Positions 23,813 through 31,937 of a stretch of 32,392 nt of DNA are shown in pieces. Source of the DNA: Bacteroidales bacterium (GTDB lineage: Bacteria; Bacteroidota; Bacteroidia; Bacteroidales; UBA932). The stretch covers positions 1 through 32,392 of the forward strand of contig VSOK01000031.1 of assembly GCA_009774765.1 (NCBI GenBank). Direction: 5' to 3'. The translations under genes and the position numbers were made by a program. The notes beneath the pieces are model-generated. The model was not told the DNA's origin. It made no database searches and saw only the letters and a list, made by a program, of their open reading frames with translations. Each line of letters opens with the position of its first letter. Position 1 is the first letter of the stretch.

Positions 23813-24472
23813 ATGAAAAGAATTATACTGCTGGCTGCTTTTGCAGCCATAACAATAGGCATTGCAGGCGCACAGGACCACGACTGGGCAAGGTTCGGAA
23901 GATATGCCAAGGCCAATTCTGAAATATCAAAGGCTCCTGTCGCGGTTTTTATGGGAGACTCCATAACCGACAACTGGGACAATGCGGACTCGGAATTCTT
24001 CACGGGCAACAATTTCGCCTGCAGAGGAATCAGCGGACAGACCACATCAGAAATGCTTGTCAGATTCAGACAGGATGTAATAAACCTGCATCCGAAATAT
24101 GTAGTGATTATGGCCGGTACAAACGACATCGCCAAAAACAACGGATATATTTCGGAAGAAAACATCCTCGGCAACATAATATCGATGTGCGAACTTGCAA
24201 AGGCGAACGGAATCCGCCCTGTACTGTGCTCGATAACTCCTGCAGACCATTACAGCTGGAGACCTGGAGTAAAGCCGGCGGAAATCATAATAAGGCTCAA
24301 CGGAATGATAAAAGACTATGCCATAAAGGCAAAGATCAAATATGTAGACTACCATTCCGCTATGACCGACGGGAACGGAGGACTGCCTGAAAGACTTGGT
24401 CCTGACGGAGTGCATCCTAATATTGAAGGCTACAGGATTATGGAGCCGATGATATTGGAACACATCAGATAA
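23813..24472 (+). CDS. Exported SGNH/GDSL hydrolase
   Basis: Predicted 219-residue exported esterase. The ATG at 23813 starts a signal peptide ending near AGAQ (residue 21). All four blocks of the family are present: GDS with nucleophile Ser50, Gly75 in 'GISGQ', Asn104 in GTND, and the Asp198/His201 pair in DGVHPN. The sequence resembles the TesA/PAF-acetylhydrolase-like group common in gut Bacteroidetes, which removes acetyl or acyl groups from carbohydrates or lipids; the natural substrate is unknown. It follows purC by 10 bases and faces a second, unrelated-length SGNH gene across a shared terminator. Confidence 0.92.
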   Translation: MKRIILLAAFAAITIGIAGAQDHDWARFGRYAKANSEISKAPVAVFMGDSITDNWDNADSEFFTGNNFACRGISGQTTSEMLVRFRQDVINLHPKYVVIMAGTNDIAKNNGYISEENILGNIISMCELAKANGIRPVLCSITPADHYSWRPGVKPAEIIIRLNGMIKDYAIKAKIKYVDYHSAMTDGNGGLPERLGPDGVHPNIEGYRIMEPMILEHIR

Positions 24473-24485
24473 CGGACAGCGCATA

Positions 24486-24528
24486 TAAAAACGAGGCGGA
24501 CTGGAATATTCAGCCCGCCTCGTTTTTT
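24486..24528. terminator. Bidirectional terminator between two convergent SGNH genes
   Basis: AACGAGGCGG (24490-24499) pairs with CCGCCTCGTT (24515-24524), extended inward by CTG/CAG, around a 7-base AT-rich loop. A T run follows on the plus strand (24523-24528) and an A run precedes it (24487-24491, T on the minus strand), so it can stop both transcripts. Confidence 0.88.
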
Positions 24529-24537
24529 CAGTTGGCA

Positions 24538-25647
24538 TCAACGTCTTTTCAAAGCCTTTCTGACTACAGGAAGCACCTTGTCGACATACCTTACAGCACC
24601 AAGGTCAGTAAAATGTATACCGTCCACAGTAGCCTCACCGTCATCTCCTATAAGACCGTCCGTTGAAATATAGTATATCCTCTTCTCCCCGCTTCTTTTC
24701 AGCTTTTCATAAAGTCTTTTCTGGGCCATATTCTTTTTCTGCACCTCAGACCTTATCCTGCCGTTGAACACAGTCGTCGGGAAGGTCGGGTCTTCTATGA
24801 AAATGACAGGCACGTCAGGATGCGCATCCCTCAATGTACGGAAAAACTCCTCCCCCTTTTCATCAATCATCTGTACAGACGCATTGGGGACATAATCAAG
24901 AACATATACTCCTGGATCCTCAACAGACGCCATCAGCCCGGCAATCTCCATATCAAGCAGAGCATTTCCGCTGAAACCCAGATTGATGACTTCCCTGTCA
25001 AGACGGCGGCCTATTATATTGGTATGGGCCATACCGGGACGGTTCGCACATCCTCCCTGAAGAATACTTGTACCATACATTACCACAGGACGCTCCCTTG
25101 AAGGCCTGTCCACTGCCGGAGGGGCGATCAAGGCGTCCTTGTCCACTCCTATTTCAAGCGAAGACACTCCGTCATATAAAGACAGATAGAGCATATATTC
25201 CCTCTCTCTACCGTCCATTCCGGAAATTATACAGGTTTCAGTCAGCTTGTCCTTTGACGGACGGGCACTGCATACAGGACGCCACTCTCCATCTTCAATG
25301 GCATAGAGGTCAAGCCCCCTTGTGCCTGCAGGAGTCATATGATTCATAGACACGCAGAATGTGGATTCCCAGCGCGCCCATATTGCAGTCGAATTTGAAC
25401 GGAATCTGATGAAAAGTCCGGCGGAGTTCCTGCCGAGAGACCATACCGGGCCACGGGAAATCCCCTCCAGGGAGGCAGGAAGCCTCTCATACCTCGTATT
25501 CGTGTCATCCGAAACCTTGCCGTACAAAGGGAACTGTACGGCATCCACAAAAACTTTGTCTGAATGCTTCTGCGCAGACACTGTTCCGCTCCATATAAGA
25601 AGGGAAACAAAGACGGCAAAGCCAACACGTGCAAATCTGTCTGTCAT
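24538..25647 (-). CDS. Exported two-domain SGNH hydrolase with GxDLY N-terminal domain
   Basis: Predicted 369-residue exported esterase. The ATG at 25647 is preferred to one at 25671 because it directly begins a signal peptide (ending near VSAQ) and does not overlap the upstream gene. The N-terminal jelly roll (about 30-180) carries the naming motif GLDLY at 111-115. The SGNH domain (about 185-369) has the nucleophile in GTSI (Ser194), the glycine in 'NLGFSGNA', asparagine in 'YVPNAS', and the pair Asp342/His345 in DGIHF. This architecture is found in carbohydrate acetyl esterases of Bacteroidetes. It starts 11 bases after the DUF5020 gene and is likely co-transcribed with it. Substrate not known. 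Confidence 0.9.
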   Translation of the reverse strand: MTDRFARVGFAVFVSLLIWSGTVSAQKHSDKVFVDAVQFPLYGKVSDDTNTRYERLPASLEGISRGPVWSLGRNSAGLFIRFRSNSTAIWARWESTFCVSMNHMTPAGTRGLDLYAIEDGEWRPVCSARPSKDKLTETCIISGMDGREREYMLYLSLYDGVSSLEIGVDKDALIAPPAVDRPSRERPVVMYGTSILQGGCANRPGMAHTNIIGRRLDREVINLGFSGNALLDMEIAGLMASVEDPGVYVLDYVPNASVQMIDEKGEEFFRTLRDAHPDVPVIFIEDPTFPTTVFNGRIRSEVQKKNMAQKRLYEKLKRSGEKRIYYISTDGLIGDDGEATVDGIHFTDLGAVRYVDKVLPVVRKALKRR

Positions 25648-25658
25648 ATCTTGTTTTT

Positions 25659-26432
25659 CTAAAATGTCCATTTCACGGCCGCTGTAGGAATTGCAAAAAA
25701 TCCCGCGGCGACAAAATTGTTGCTTATCTCAACTTCCGTCCCCACACTCAGATTGAACTTTTCCAGTCCCTTGACCGTATTGAGGTTATACCAAAGCTGG
25801 GGTTCGGACATAAGGATGTAGTCAGTACCGTCGGCCCCGCTGCGCGAAGTCACCTGCCACGGCCTGTTCTCTTTCCAGAAATCAATGAATCCGGCAAAAA
25901 GGAAACGTCCCTGCCAGAAATATATGTTCCACACGCCTGTAAGCTGGAAATTATGTACTGTCTTGGGATTACGGGGAATAGCCTTATACATCGCAGAGAC
26001 CGAAAATGTCCTGGAAAAGTCCTTTGAAGCGAAAGACCAGGAAGGTCCTGCAAGCCAGGCATCATCATAGGCCCCCGTAAAGACATCAAGTCCTCCATTA
26101 TATTCTATGTGCACAGACAGAGGCAGCTCCCAGAAGCGGAGTTCACGCGCAATCTCCCAATAGGCACCGAGCACACCTCCGTCACCGGGAATGCTCCCGT
26201 AGTTCATATCGACAAAAAAGAATGTGTTTCCCCAGGAATCAGGCTTGAACATCTCTACCGTAGTCGTCAGAGAAGGCCGGAAAGGAATGGCAGAAGAACC
26301 GTCCAGAGCTTTCGCCCCCTTACGGTACATAAGACCGCCGAAATCATAATGAAACTGGATGTTCTGCGCACCCGAAGGAACACATATAAAAAAGAGTGCG
26401 GCATATACCGCCAAGAAAAAACTTTTTTTCAT
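25659..26432 (-). CDS. DUF5020 family outer-membrane protein
   Basis: Predicted 257-residue beta-barrel. The ATG at 26432 opens a signal peptide ending near SGAQ (residue 23); the open frame continues upstream into a terminator and is not used. The mature part is made of short alternating strands rich in aromatic residues ('FHYDFGGLMYRK', 'WGNTFFFVDMNYG', 'FELPLSVHIEYNGG' style) and ends in 'AVKWTF', with the C-terminal Phe of outer-membrane barrels. DUF5020 resembles Tsx-type nucleoside channels; its cargo in Bacteroidetes is not known. It precedes the GxDLY SGNH hydrolase, suggesting uptake and de-acylation of the same compound, which is inference. Confidence 0.82.
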   Translation of the reverse strand: MKKSFFLAVYAALFFICVPSGAQNIQFHYDFGGLMYRKGAKALDGSSAIPFRPSLTTTVEMFKPDSWGNTFFFVDMNYGSIPGDGGVLGAYWEIARELRFWELPLSVHIEYNGGLDVFTGAYDDAWLAGPSWSFASKDFSRTFSVSAMYKAIPRNPKTVHNFQLTGVWNIYFWQGRFLFAGFIDFWKENRPWQVTSRSGADGTDYILMSEPQLWYNLNTVKGLEKFNLSVGTEVEISNNFVAAGFFAIPTAAVKWTF

Positions 26433-26454
26433 GGTTATAAATTTATATGATGGA

Positions 26455-26494
26455 TAAAAAGAATGTGGTAACCGCCCCGGGGCTTTTACCACAT
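26455..26494 (-). terminator. Rho-independent terminator of the porin-like gene
   Basis: ATGTGGTAA (26463-26471) pairs with TTACCACAT (26486-26494), and an inner GCCCC/GGGGC stem closes the hairpin. On the minus strand it is followed by a T-rich stretch (26462-26455). It sits 24 bases past the stop of the porin-like gene and ends within 25 bases of the DUF5020 start. Confidence 0.82.
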
Positions 26495-26518
26495 CCGTAT
26501 GCATTATATACTTATGCC

Positions 26519-27889
26519 CTAAAATGTGAACTTGACCATCATCTGGATACGGTTGTTGTATATCCAGTGAAGATTATCCAGCGCAAGTCCTTTCGCATTA
26601 TATCTGCCCGCACCATATTGTGCCGCAGTAAGATTATATTCAAGGGCCAATGTGAATTTTCCGGCATTGTATGCAACGGCAGGAATCAGCCTCCACATAG
26701 AATTAAGATTCTTGGAACCGTTCCCGCTGAAATAGAAGTCTCCTGGGTCAACAACTCCGTTGTCATTGCGCAGGTTCTTTACGGAACCGAGATTTTTGAT
26801 ATATCCTCCCATAAGCATCACCTGCCATTTCTTTCCGTAGCTGAGTGAAGCCCATGTAGATGAAGCCTGGAGAGGAGTATAGATACGGCAGCCGTCCTTG
26901 AACTCACCCACGATACCGTATCCGCTCATAAGGTTCAAATGTTCACCTGCCTGGCTGTAGATAGTCTTTGCCTTTACCTCAAAGGTCTTGTACTTGTACT
27001 GCAGATATATATACGGTGAAACGGTGGTAATACGGTCCGATACTTTGACGGTAACATCATTGTCATTCTTTCCTGTCCTTCTCGGCTTGATGCTCAGGAG
27101 AGTGGCACCTGCCCTGGCGAGAAACCCGTCATTTGATTTTACTGTAAATCCGAGATACGCCTCAGGAGTACATGAATATTTCATATATTCGGCTGAAGCT
27201 CCGGAAGGACCTGTTGAAAGATACTGCATCTGCCAGAGAGCCGATGCCGTAATGACGAAATTCTTTCCGAGATTTGCATCCATCTTTACCTGAGGGGTAC
27301 GGCTGAAAGCGTTGAATGGGGCACCTGTCTCAAGACTGATCACGTGCGGCTGGTCAGCCGCCATCGGGTGCCAGGTCTGTCCCATAGTAAGGAGCACCGA
27401 AGCCTTCTGCTCTTCACCCATCTTCATATCATCCCATCCGAGAGTGACGTATGCCTGACGGAGGCGGAACTGTGCGGTACCGTTGATTTTTGAAGATGTC
27501 TGAGAATTTGTCAGTCCTGCATAAAAATCCCCCTCTACCTTGGCTCCGAACTTTGTCCTTCCATACTGGTATCCAGACACATCAACTCCAAGACGTGTAG
27601 TCAGGGCAAGGAACCTGAAGGACGGCTGCGCATTCAGGTCCTGCGACCCGTCTTCATTCATATTGCGGTCTTTCGGAATATAATAGTACAAGTCTCCCGT
27701 ACCTGCCGTACTTTCCCTTGTGTCAAACGCGAAATAATTCCTTATGAAACCGTAAAACTTGAAATGGTTTTTCAGTTCCTGCCTTACGGCACTTTCCGCA
27801 TTTCCTTTTTTTTCAGAATCAGCCGCCTGCGCAGAGAATGCTGCAGAAGCAATCAAAACGGCCGATACCAGACAAACAAGTTTTTTCAT
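26519..27889 (-). CDS. Porin-like outer-membrane beta-barrel protein
   Basis: Predicted 456-residue outer-membrane protein. The ATG at 27889 is chosen over a TTG two codons upstream; it begins a signal peptide ending near AQAA. A short acidic/basic region (about 25-40) is followed by 'FKFYGFIRNYFAFDTR', the first strand, and by about sixteen alternating strands ending in 'RIQMMVKFTF' with a terminal Phe. The pattern fits the DcaP/OprP-like porins of Bacteroidetes. It stands alone between two strong terminators, one of them closing the korAB-gdhA-DASS operon, so it is probably a separate transcript. A role in dicarboxylate or other small-molecule entry is possible given its neighbour but not shown. 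Confidence 0.82.
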   Translation of the reverse strand: MKKLVCLVSAVLIASAAFSAQAADSEKKGNAESAVRQELKNHFKFYGFIRNYFAFDTRESTAGTGDLYYYIPKDRNMNEDGSQDLNAQPSFRFLALTTRLGVDVSGYQYGRTKFGAKVEGDFYAGLTNSQTSSKINGTAQFRLRQAYVTLGWDDMKMGEEQKASVLLTMGQTWHPMAADQPHVISLETGAPFNAFSRTPQVKMDANLGKNFVITASALWQMQYLSTGPSGASAEYMKYSCTPEAYLGFTVKSNDGFLARAGATLLSIKPRRTGKNDNDVTVKVSDRITTVSPYIYLQYKYKTFEVKAKTIYSQAGEHLNLMSGYGIVGEFKDGCRIYTPLQASSTWASLSYGKKWQVMLMGGYIKNLGSVKNLRNDNGVVDPGDFYFSGNGSKNLNSMWRLIPAVAYNAGKFTLALEYNLTAAQYGAGRYNAKGLALDNLHWIYNNRIQMMVKFTF

Positions 27890-27951
27890 TTTCAAAACAA
27901 TAATTTAATTTCATTACAACAATCCCGTCCAGGCACAGTACAGATGCCGGT

Positions 27952-27990
27952 AAAAAAAGTGACATCCGAAACGGATTCCGGATGTCACTT
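27952..27990 (-). terminator. Rho-independent terminator of the kor-gdh-DASS operon
   Basis: A perfect 12-bp inverted repeat, AAGTGACATCCG (27957-27968) with CGGATGTCACTT (27979-27990), encloses a 10-base loop and is followed on the minus strand by seven T (27958-27952). It lies about 40 bases past the transporter stop codon. Confidence 0.9.
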
Positions 27991-28030
27991 CAAAATCACC
28001 CGACAGGGTGGCAAAGGTATTAATAAAATA

Positions 28031-29479
28031 TCAAATTCCTATGAAAATCAGCAGGCCGTATCCCAAAATAAAGCCGATGACGCCAAGAAGCAGTCCCACC
28101 TTCGTCATATCCTTTGTAGTGACAAGCCCCGTTGAATGCGCAAGTGCATTCGGAGGCGTAGAGATAGGGAAAAGCATCGCCAGGGATGTCGAAAGCGCAA
28201 CTCCGACAAGCAGAGTCTTCACACCTCCTACCGGATCGAGCGCAGAACCCATACCGACTCCCACAGCACTGAGGATCGGAACGATAAGATTCGCCGCCGC
28301 AGTATTGGAGATGAAGTTCGATATGAAATATCCCAGAAAACCGGAAGCCACAAGCACGACAAGAGGAAGCCACGATCCGAACGGAATGGCATTAACAAGA
28401 TGCTCGGCAAGACCTGTACTGTTGAGCGCGACTCCAAGAGCAATACCTCCGGCAACCATCCAGAGCACGCTCCAGTTGATTTCCTTCAGATCCTCCTTCG
28501 TAAGCACTCCTGTCACACAGAAGACTCCGACCGGAATCATTGCCACCACATTGGAATTTATGCCTGTAACCTTGTCAAGCATCCACAGCAATATGGTAAC
28601 CGCAAATGTAATCCATACTATATAGGTATGCGGGGTCCTTTCCGCATTTCCGGTAATGTTCAGCTCTATGCTCTTTGCCTTGAAAGGGAACATCCACAGG
28701 AGAAGTCCCCAGGCGATCAGCAGCATGACAAAGACATACGGCACCATGACAAGCATCCAGTCCCCGAATCCGATTCCCATATGCAGGGTATCGTTGAGAT
28801 AGCTGAGAGCAATGGCATTCGGAGGCGTTCCGATAGGTGTTCCGATTCCTCCGAGATTGGCCGCAATCGGAATGGCAAGCGCAAGGCCTATCTTGCCCTT
28901 GCCGTCAGGCGGAAGCGTCTTCAGAACTGGAGCGAGGAAGGTAAGCATCATCGCAGCTGTCGCCGTATTGCTCATGAACATCGAGAAGATGCCTATCACA
29001 ATAAGGAATCCAAGAAGCACAAACCGCGGCTTCTTTCCGAACGGCCACAGGAGTACCCTTGCCAGCTGCACGTCAAGCCCTACCTTGGTAGCTGCTATAG
29101 CCAGCACAAAACCTCCAAGGAACAGCATTATCACAGGATCGGCAAAAGTCGCAAGAAGAGACTTGTAGCTAACAAAAGTCCCCATATCGGCAGGAACTCC
29201 CGACCCTTTCATAAACCAGATGCTGCTGTCGGATATCGTCAACAGCATTATCACAATGGTTATCACGGATGTCGCCCACGTAGGGATTATCTCAAACATC
29301 CACATCAACGCAGCGAACACAAAAATCGCGATTGTCCTCTGCTCCACCACTGTCAGCCCGTCTATTCCGAAGAATGAAGACGGCACAAGCCAGAGTAAAA
29401 GCGTAACGGCAATCACAAGAGGAAGCATTACAAAGTGCTTCAGAGAGAATTTCCTCTCTTTTTTAACCATTGTTGTCAT
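28031..29479 (-). CDS. SLC13/DASS family sodium:dicarboxylate symporter
   Basis: Predicted 482-residue inner-membrane transporter; the ATG at 29479 (or one at 29470) is used rather than an upstream TTG. It has the two inverted halves of the VcINDY fold, each with an SNT motif ('SNTATAAMM' and 'SNTAAANLI') and each followed by a TP-rich turn ('PIGTPPNAIAL' and 'PISTPPNALAHSTG') for sodium and carboxylate binding. The family imports succinate, fumarate, malate or related di- and tricarboxylates with sodium. It is encoded 18 bases after gdhA and is the last gene before a strong terminator. Placement with 2-oxoglutarate and glutamate enzymes fits a C4/C5 dicarboxylate; the exact one is open. Confidence 0.92.
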   Translation of the reverse strand: MTTMVKKERKFSLKHFVMLPLVIAVTLLLWLVPSSFFGIDGLTVVEQRTIAIFVFAALMWMFEIIPTWATSVITIVIMLLTISDSSIWFMKGSGVPADMGTFVSYKSLLATFADPVIMLFLGGFVLAIAATKVGLDVQLARVLLWPFGKKPRFVLLGFLIVIGIFSMFMSNTATAAMMLTFLAPVLKTLPPDGKGKIGLALAIPIAANLGGIGTPIGTPPNAIALSYLNDTLHMGIGFGDWMLVMVPYVFVMLLIAWGLLLWMFPFKAKSIELNITGNAERTPHTYIVWITFAVTILLWMLDKVTGINSNVVAMIPVGVFCVTGVLTKEDLKEINWSVLWMVAGGIALGVALNSTGLAEHLVNAIPFGSWLPLVVLVASGFLGYFISNFISNTAAANLIVPILSAVGVGMGSALDPVGGVKTLLVGVALSTSLAMLFPISTPPNALAHSTGLVTTKDMTKVGLLLGVIGFILGYGLLIFIGI

Positions 29480-29503
29480 CGGCAATAAATATTGTTTGAA
29501 TTA

Positions 29504-30841
29504 TCAGATCACACCCTGCTCAAGCATTGCTGTCGCGACTTTCATAAAACCTGCGACATTCGCTCCCTTGACATAGTTGACATATCCGTCAGGCTGGGTA
29601 CCGTATTTGACACAGGCCTCGTGGATATTCGACATGATCCCGTGAAGCCTTGAGTCAACCTCTTCCGCGCTCCAGCTGATGTGCATGGCATTCTGTGTCA
29701 TCTCAAGACCTGAAGTAGCGACTCCTCCGGCATTGACAGCCTTTCCCGGAGCGAACATTATGCCTGCCTTCTGGAAAGCCTCTATTGCCTCAGGAGTACA
29801 TCCCATATTGGAAACCTCCGCACAGCACCAGGTTCCGTTGCCGATAAGTTCCTCTGCATCAGCACCTGTAAGCTCATTCTGGAAAGCACAAGGCATAGCG
29901 ATGTCGCATTTTATGCTCCACGCCTTTTTGCCAGGATAGAATGTAGCGGAAGGGAACCTGTCCGCAAACGGAGCAACGACGTCATTGTTGGAACGGCGGA
30001 GTTCAAGCATATAGGCGATCTTCTCTTCATTCATTCCCTCAGGATCATAGATGGCTCCGTCAGGACCTGAGATAGCGATGACTTTGGCTCCAAGCTGGGT
30101 AGCCTTCATTGCGGCACCCCATGCGACATTGCCGAATCCTGAAACTGCGACGGTCTTGTCCTTTATATCCTTGTTCTGAAGATGGAGCATGTGCTGCACG
30201 AAATACACGGCACCGAATCCCGTTGCCTCAGGACGGATCAGAGATCCTCCCCAGGTCATACCCTTTCCGGTAAGAACTCCGGTATGCTCACGTGCAAGCT
30301 TCTTGTACATTCCATAGAGGAAGCCGATCTCACGTCCGCCGACACCTATATCTCCGGCAGGGACATCAGTGTCCGGCCCTATATTGCGCCAAAGTTCAAG
30401 CATGAACGCCTGGCAGAAACGCATGATCTCAGCGTCGGATTTTCCTTTCGGGTTGAAATCGGAGCCGCCTTTTCCTCCACCCATAGGAAGAGTAGTAAGC
30501 GCATTCTTGAATGTCTGCTCGAAACCGAGGAACTTCAGGATTGAAGGATTCACGGAAGGATGGAAACGGAGACCTCCCTTATACGGTCCGATAGCAGAGT
30601 TGAACTGTACACGGTATCCGGTATTTGTCTGGATCTCGCCGTTGTCATCCACCCAGGTAACCCTGAATGTGAACATCCTGTCCGGCTCGACTATCCTTTC
30701 CACGATTTTTGCCGCTTCAAATTCAGGATGTCTGTTATAGGTATCTTCAATTGATTCAAGCACTTCACGTACTGCCTGCAGATATTCTTTCTCGGCAGGA
30801 TACTTGACCTGAAGTCCGGCCATTATTTCATTGGTTTTCAT
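29504..30841 (-). CDS. gdhA: Glutamate dehydrogenase, NADP-type
   Basis: Predicted 445-residue cytosolic enzyme interconverting glutamate with 2-oxoglutarate and ammonia. The substrate lysine lies in 'GPYKGGLRFHPS' (Lys88) and the catalytic one in GGGKGG (Lys124); the next signature 'GSDFNPKGKSD' is that of hexameric small GDHs. The Rossmann loop 'VAVSGFGNVAWGAAMKA' binds the cofactor. Length near 445 and the absence of an N-terminal extension favour the NADP-linked assimilatory form. It lies 58 bases after korB, a gap with no recognisable promoter, and 18 before the DASS transporter, so the 2-oxoglutarate made or used by KorAB is linked to ammonia assimilation. Confidence 0.96.
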   Translation of the reverse strand: MKTNEIMAGLQVKYPAEKEYLQAVREVLESIEDTYNRHPEFEAAKIVERIVEPDRMFTFRVTWVDDNGEIQTNTGYRVQFNSAIGPYKGGLRFHPSVNPSILKFLGFEQTFKNALTTLPMGGGKGGSDFNPKGKSDAEIMRFCQAFMLELWRNIGPDTDVPAGDIGVGGREIGFLYGMYKKLAREHTGVLTGKGMTWGGSLIRPEATGFGAVYFVQHMLHLQNKDIKDKTVAVSGFGNVAWGAAMKATQLGAKVIAISGPDGAIYDPEGMNEEKIAYMLELRRSNNDVVAPFADRFPSATFYPGKKAWSIKCDIAMPCAFQNELTGADAEELIGNGTWCCAEVSNMGCTPEAIEAFQKAGIMFAPGKAVNAGGVATSGLEMTQNAMHISWSAEEVDSRLHGIMSNIHEACVKYGTQPDGYVNYVKGANVAGFMKVATAMLEQGVI

Positions 30842-30899
30842 AATTATGTGTGTTAATTAAGGTTCTGTTCAATATTGTTTTCACTTCGTATATGACCGT

Positions 30900-31919
30900 T
30901 TATTTTACTTCCCAGACGCTTCCGCTTCTGAGCAGGTCATCCATACAACGGATAGCTGATTTCGCTTTCACCTCAGCCACCTGGTCCCTGACAGCGTCAT
31001 CATAAGTTATATCCTTTACTTCCCTGATGACACCGAGAGCGACAGGATACTCCGGATATTTCATATCGGCAAGCATCGTATGTATTCCGATATTGTCCGA
31101 ATGGGCATCGTGTGTCAGTATATCGTCTTCAGTAATACCGTTCTCGCCTATCGTCACGACTTTGAGCCTCAGTCCGTCAAGCACAAGGCCTTTCTTCCTG
31201 TCCTTTCCGAAAATCATCTTTTCCCCGTGGCGAAGCACTATCGTCCTGTCCGCACGCACAGAGCGGTCAGTGATCGTCTTATGCGTACCGTCATTGAAAA
31301 TCACACAGTTGGTAAGCATTTCAACGACAGACGTACCGTCATGCCTGGCGGCAGCCAGCATTATCTCCTCATTGAGCTTGAGTTCTGTATCAATGCTACG
31401 CGCGAAAAAGGTTCCCTTCGCTCCGAGCACGAGGCTTCCAGGATTGAACGGATGCTCAACCGTACCGTAAGGTGAAGTCTTTGTCACCGCCCCGAAACGT
31501 GAAGTAGGAGAATACTGTCCTTTTGTCAACCCGTAGATCTGATTGTTGAACAATATGATATTGATATCTATATTTCTTCTTATGGCGTGGATGAAATGGT
31601 TTCCTCCGATCGCCAGAGCGTCACCGTCTCCGCATGCCTGCCATACGGTAAGTTCAGGATTGGCCACCTTTATTCCTGTGGAAATCGCAGTGGCACGTCC
31701 GTGTATACTGTGGAAACCGTATGTGTCCATATAATACGGAAGCCTTGAAGAGCATCCTATACCAGACACGACCACATAACGTTCTTTCTCATACCCGAGT
31801 TCATCGCTTATGAGCGGCATAGCCCTCTGGATGGCGGCAAGCACAGCATGGTCACCGCATCCGGGACACCATCTCACCTCCTGATCGCTTTTGAAATCCT
31901 GTGATGTATATTTTGACAT
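30900..31919 (-). CDS. korB: 2-oxoglutarate:ferredoxin oxidoreductase, beta subunit
   Basis: Predicted 339-residue cytosolic subunit that binds thiamine diphosphate and an iron-sulfur cluster. The cluster motif CPGCGDH has Cys18 and Cys21 with further Cys56 ('GIGCSSR'), and the diphosphate loop GDGD is at 97-100. With the alpha subunit it converts 2-oxoglutarate and CoA to succinyl-CoA and CO2, reducing ferredoxin; in anaerobes it can run in reverse. The two-subunit layout with korA immediately upstream (18 bases) separates it from the four-subunit pyruvate enzymes. The pyruvate or 2-ketoisovalerate alternatives cannot be wholly excluded, but the KorB-type start and the gdhA neighbour support 2-oxoglutarate. 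Confidence 0.92.
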   Translation of the reverse strand: MSKYTSQDFKSDQEVRWCPGCGDHAVLAAIQRAMPLISDELGYEKERYVVVSGIGCSSRLPYYMDTYGFHSIHGRATAISTGIKVANPELTVWQACGDGDALAIGGNHFIHAIRRNIDINIILFNNQIYGLTKGQYSPTSRFGAVTKTSPYGTVEHPFNPGSLVLGAKGTFFARSIDTELKLNEEIMLAAARHDGTSVVEMLTNCVIFNDGTHKTITDRSVRADRTIVLRHGEKMIFGKDRKKGLVLDGLRLKVVTIGENGITEDDILTHDAHSDNIGIHTMLADMKYPEYPVALGVIREVKDITYDDAVRDQVAEVKAKSAIRCMDDLLRSGSVWEVK

Positions 31920-31937
31920 AATGTTTGTTTTGCTGAC

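Noticed and set aside
28136..29377. 413-codon open frame opposite the DASS transporter gene
   Set aside because: It is an antisense shadow: very His/Arg/Ser-rich, no family match, and it covers an intact membrane-protein gene.
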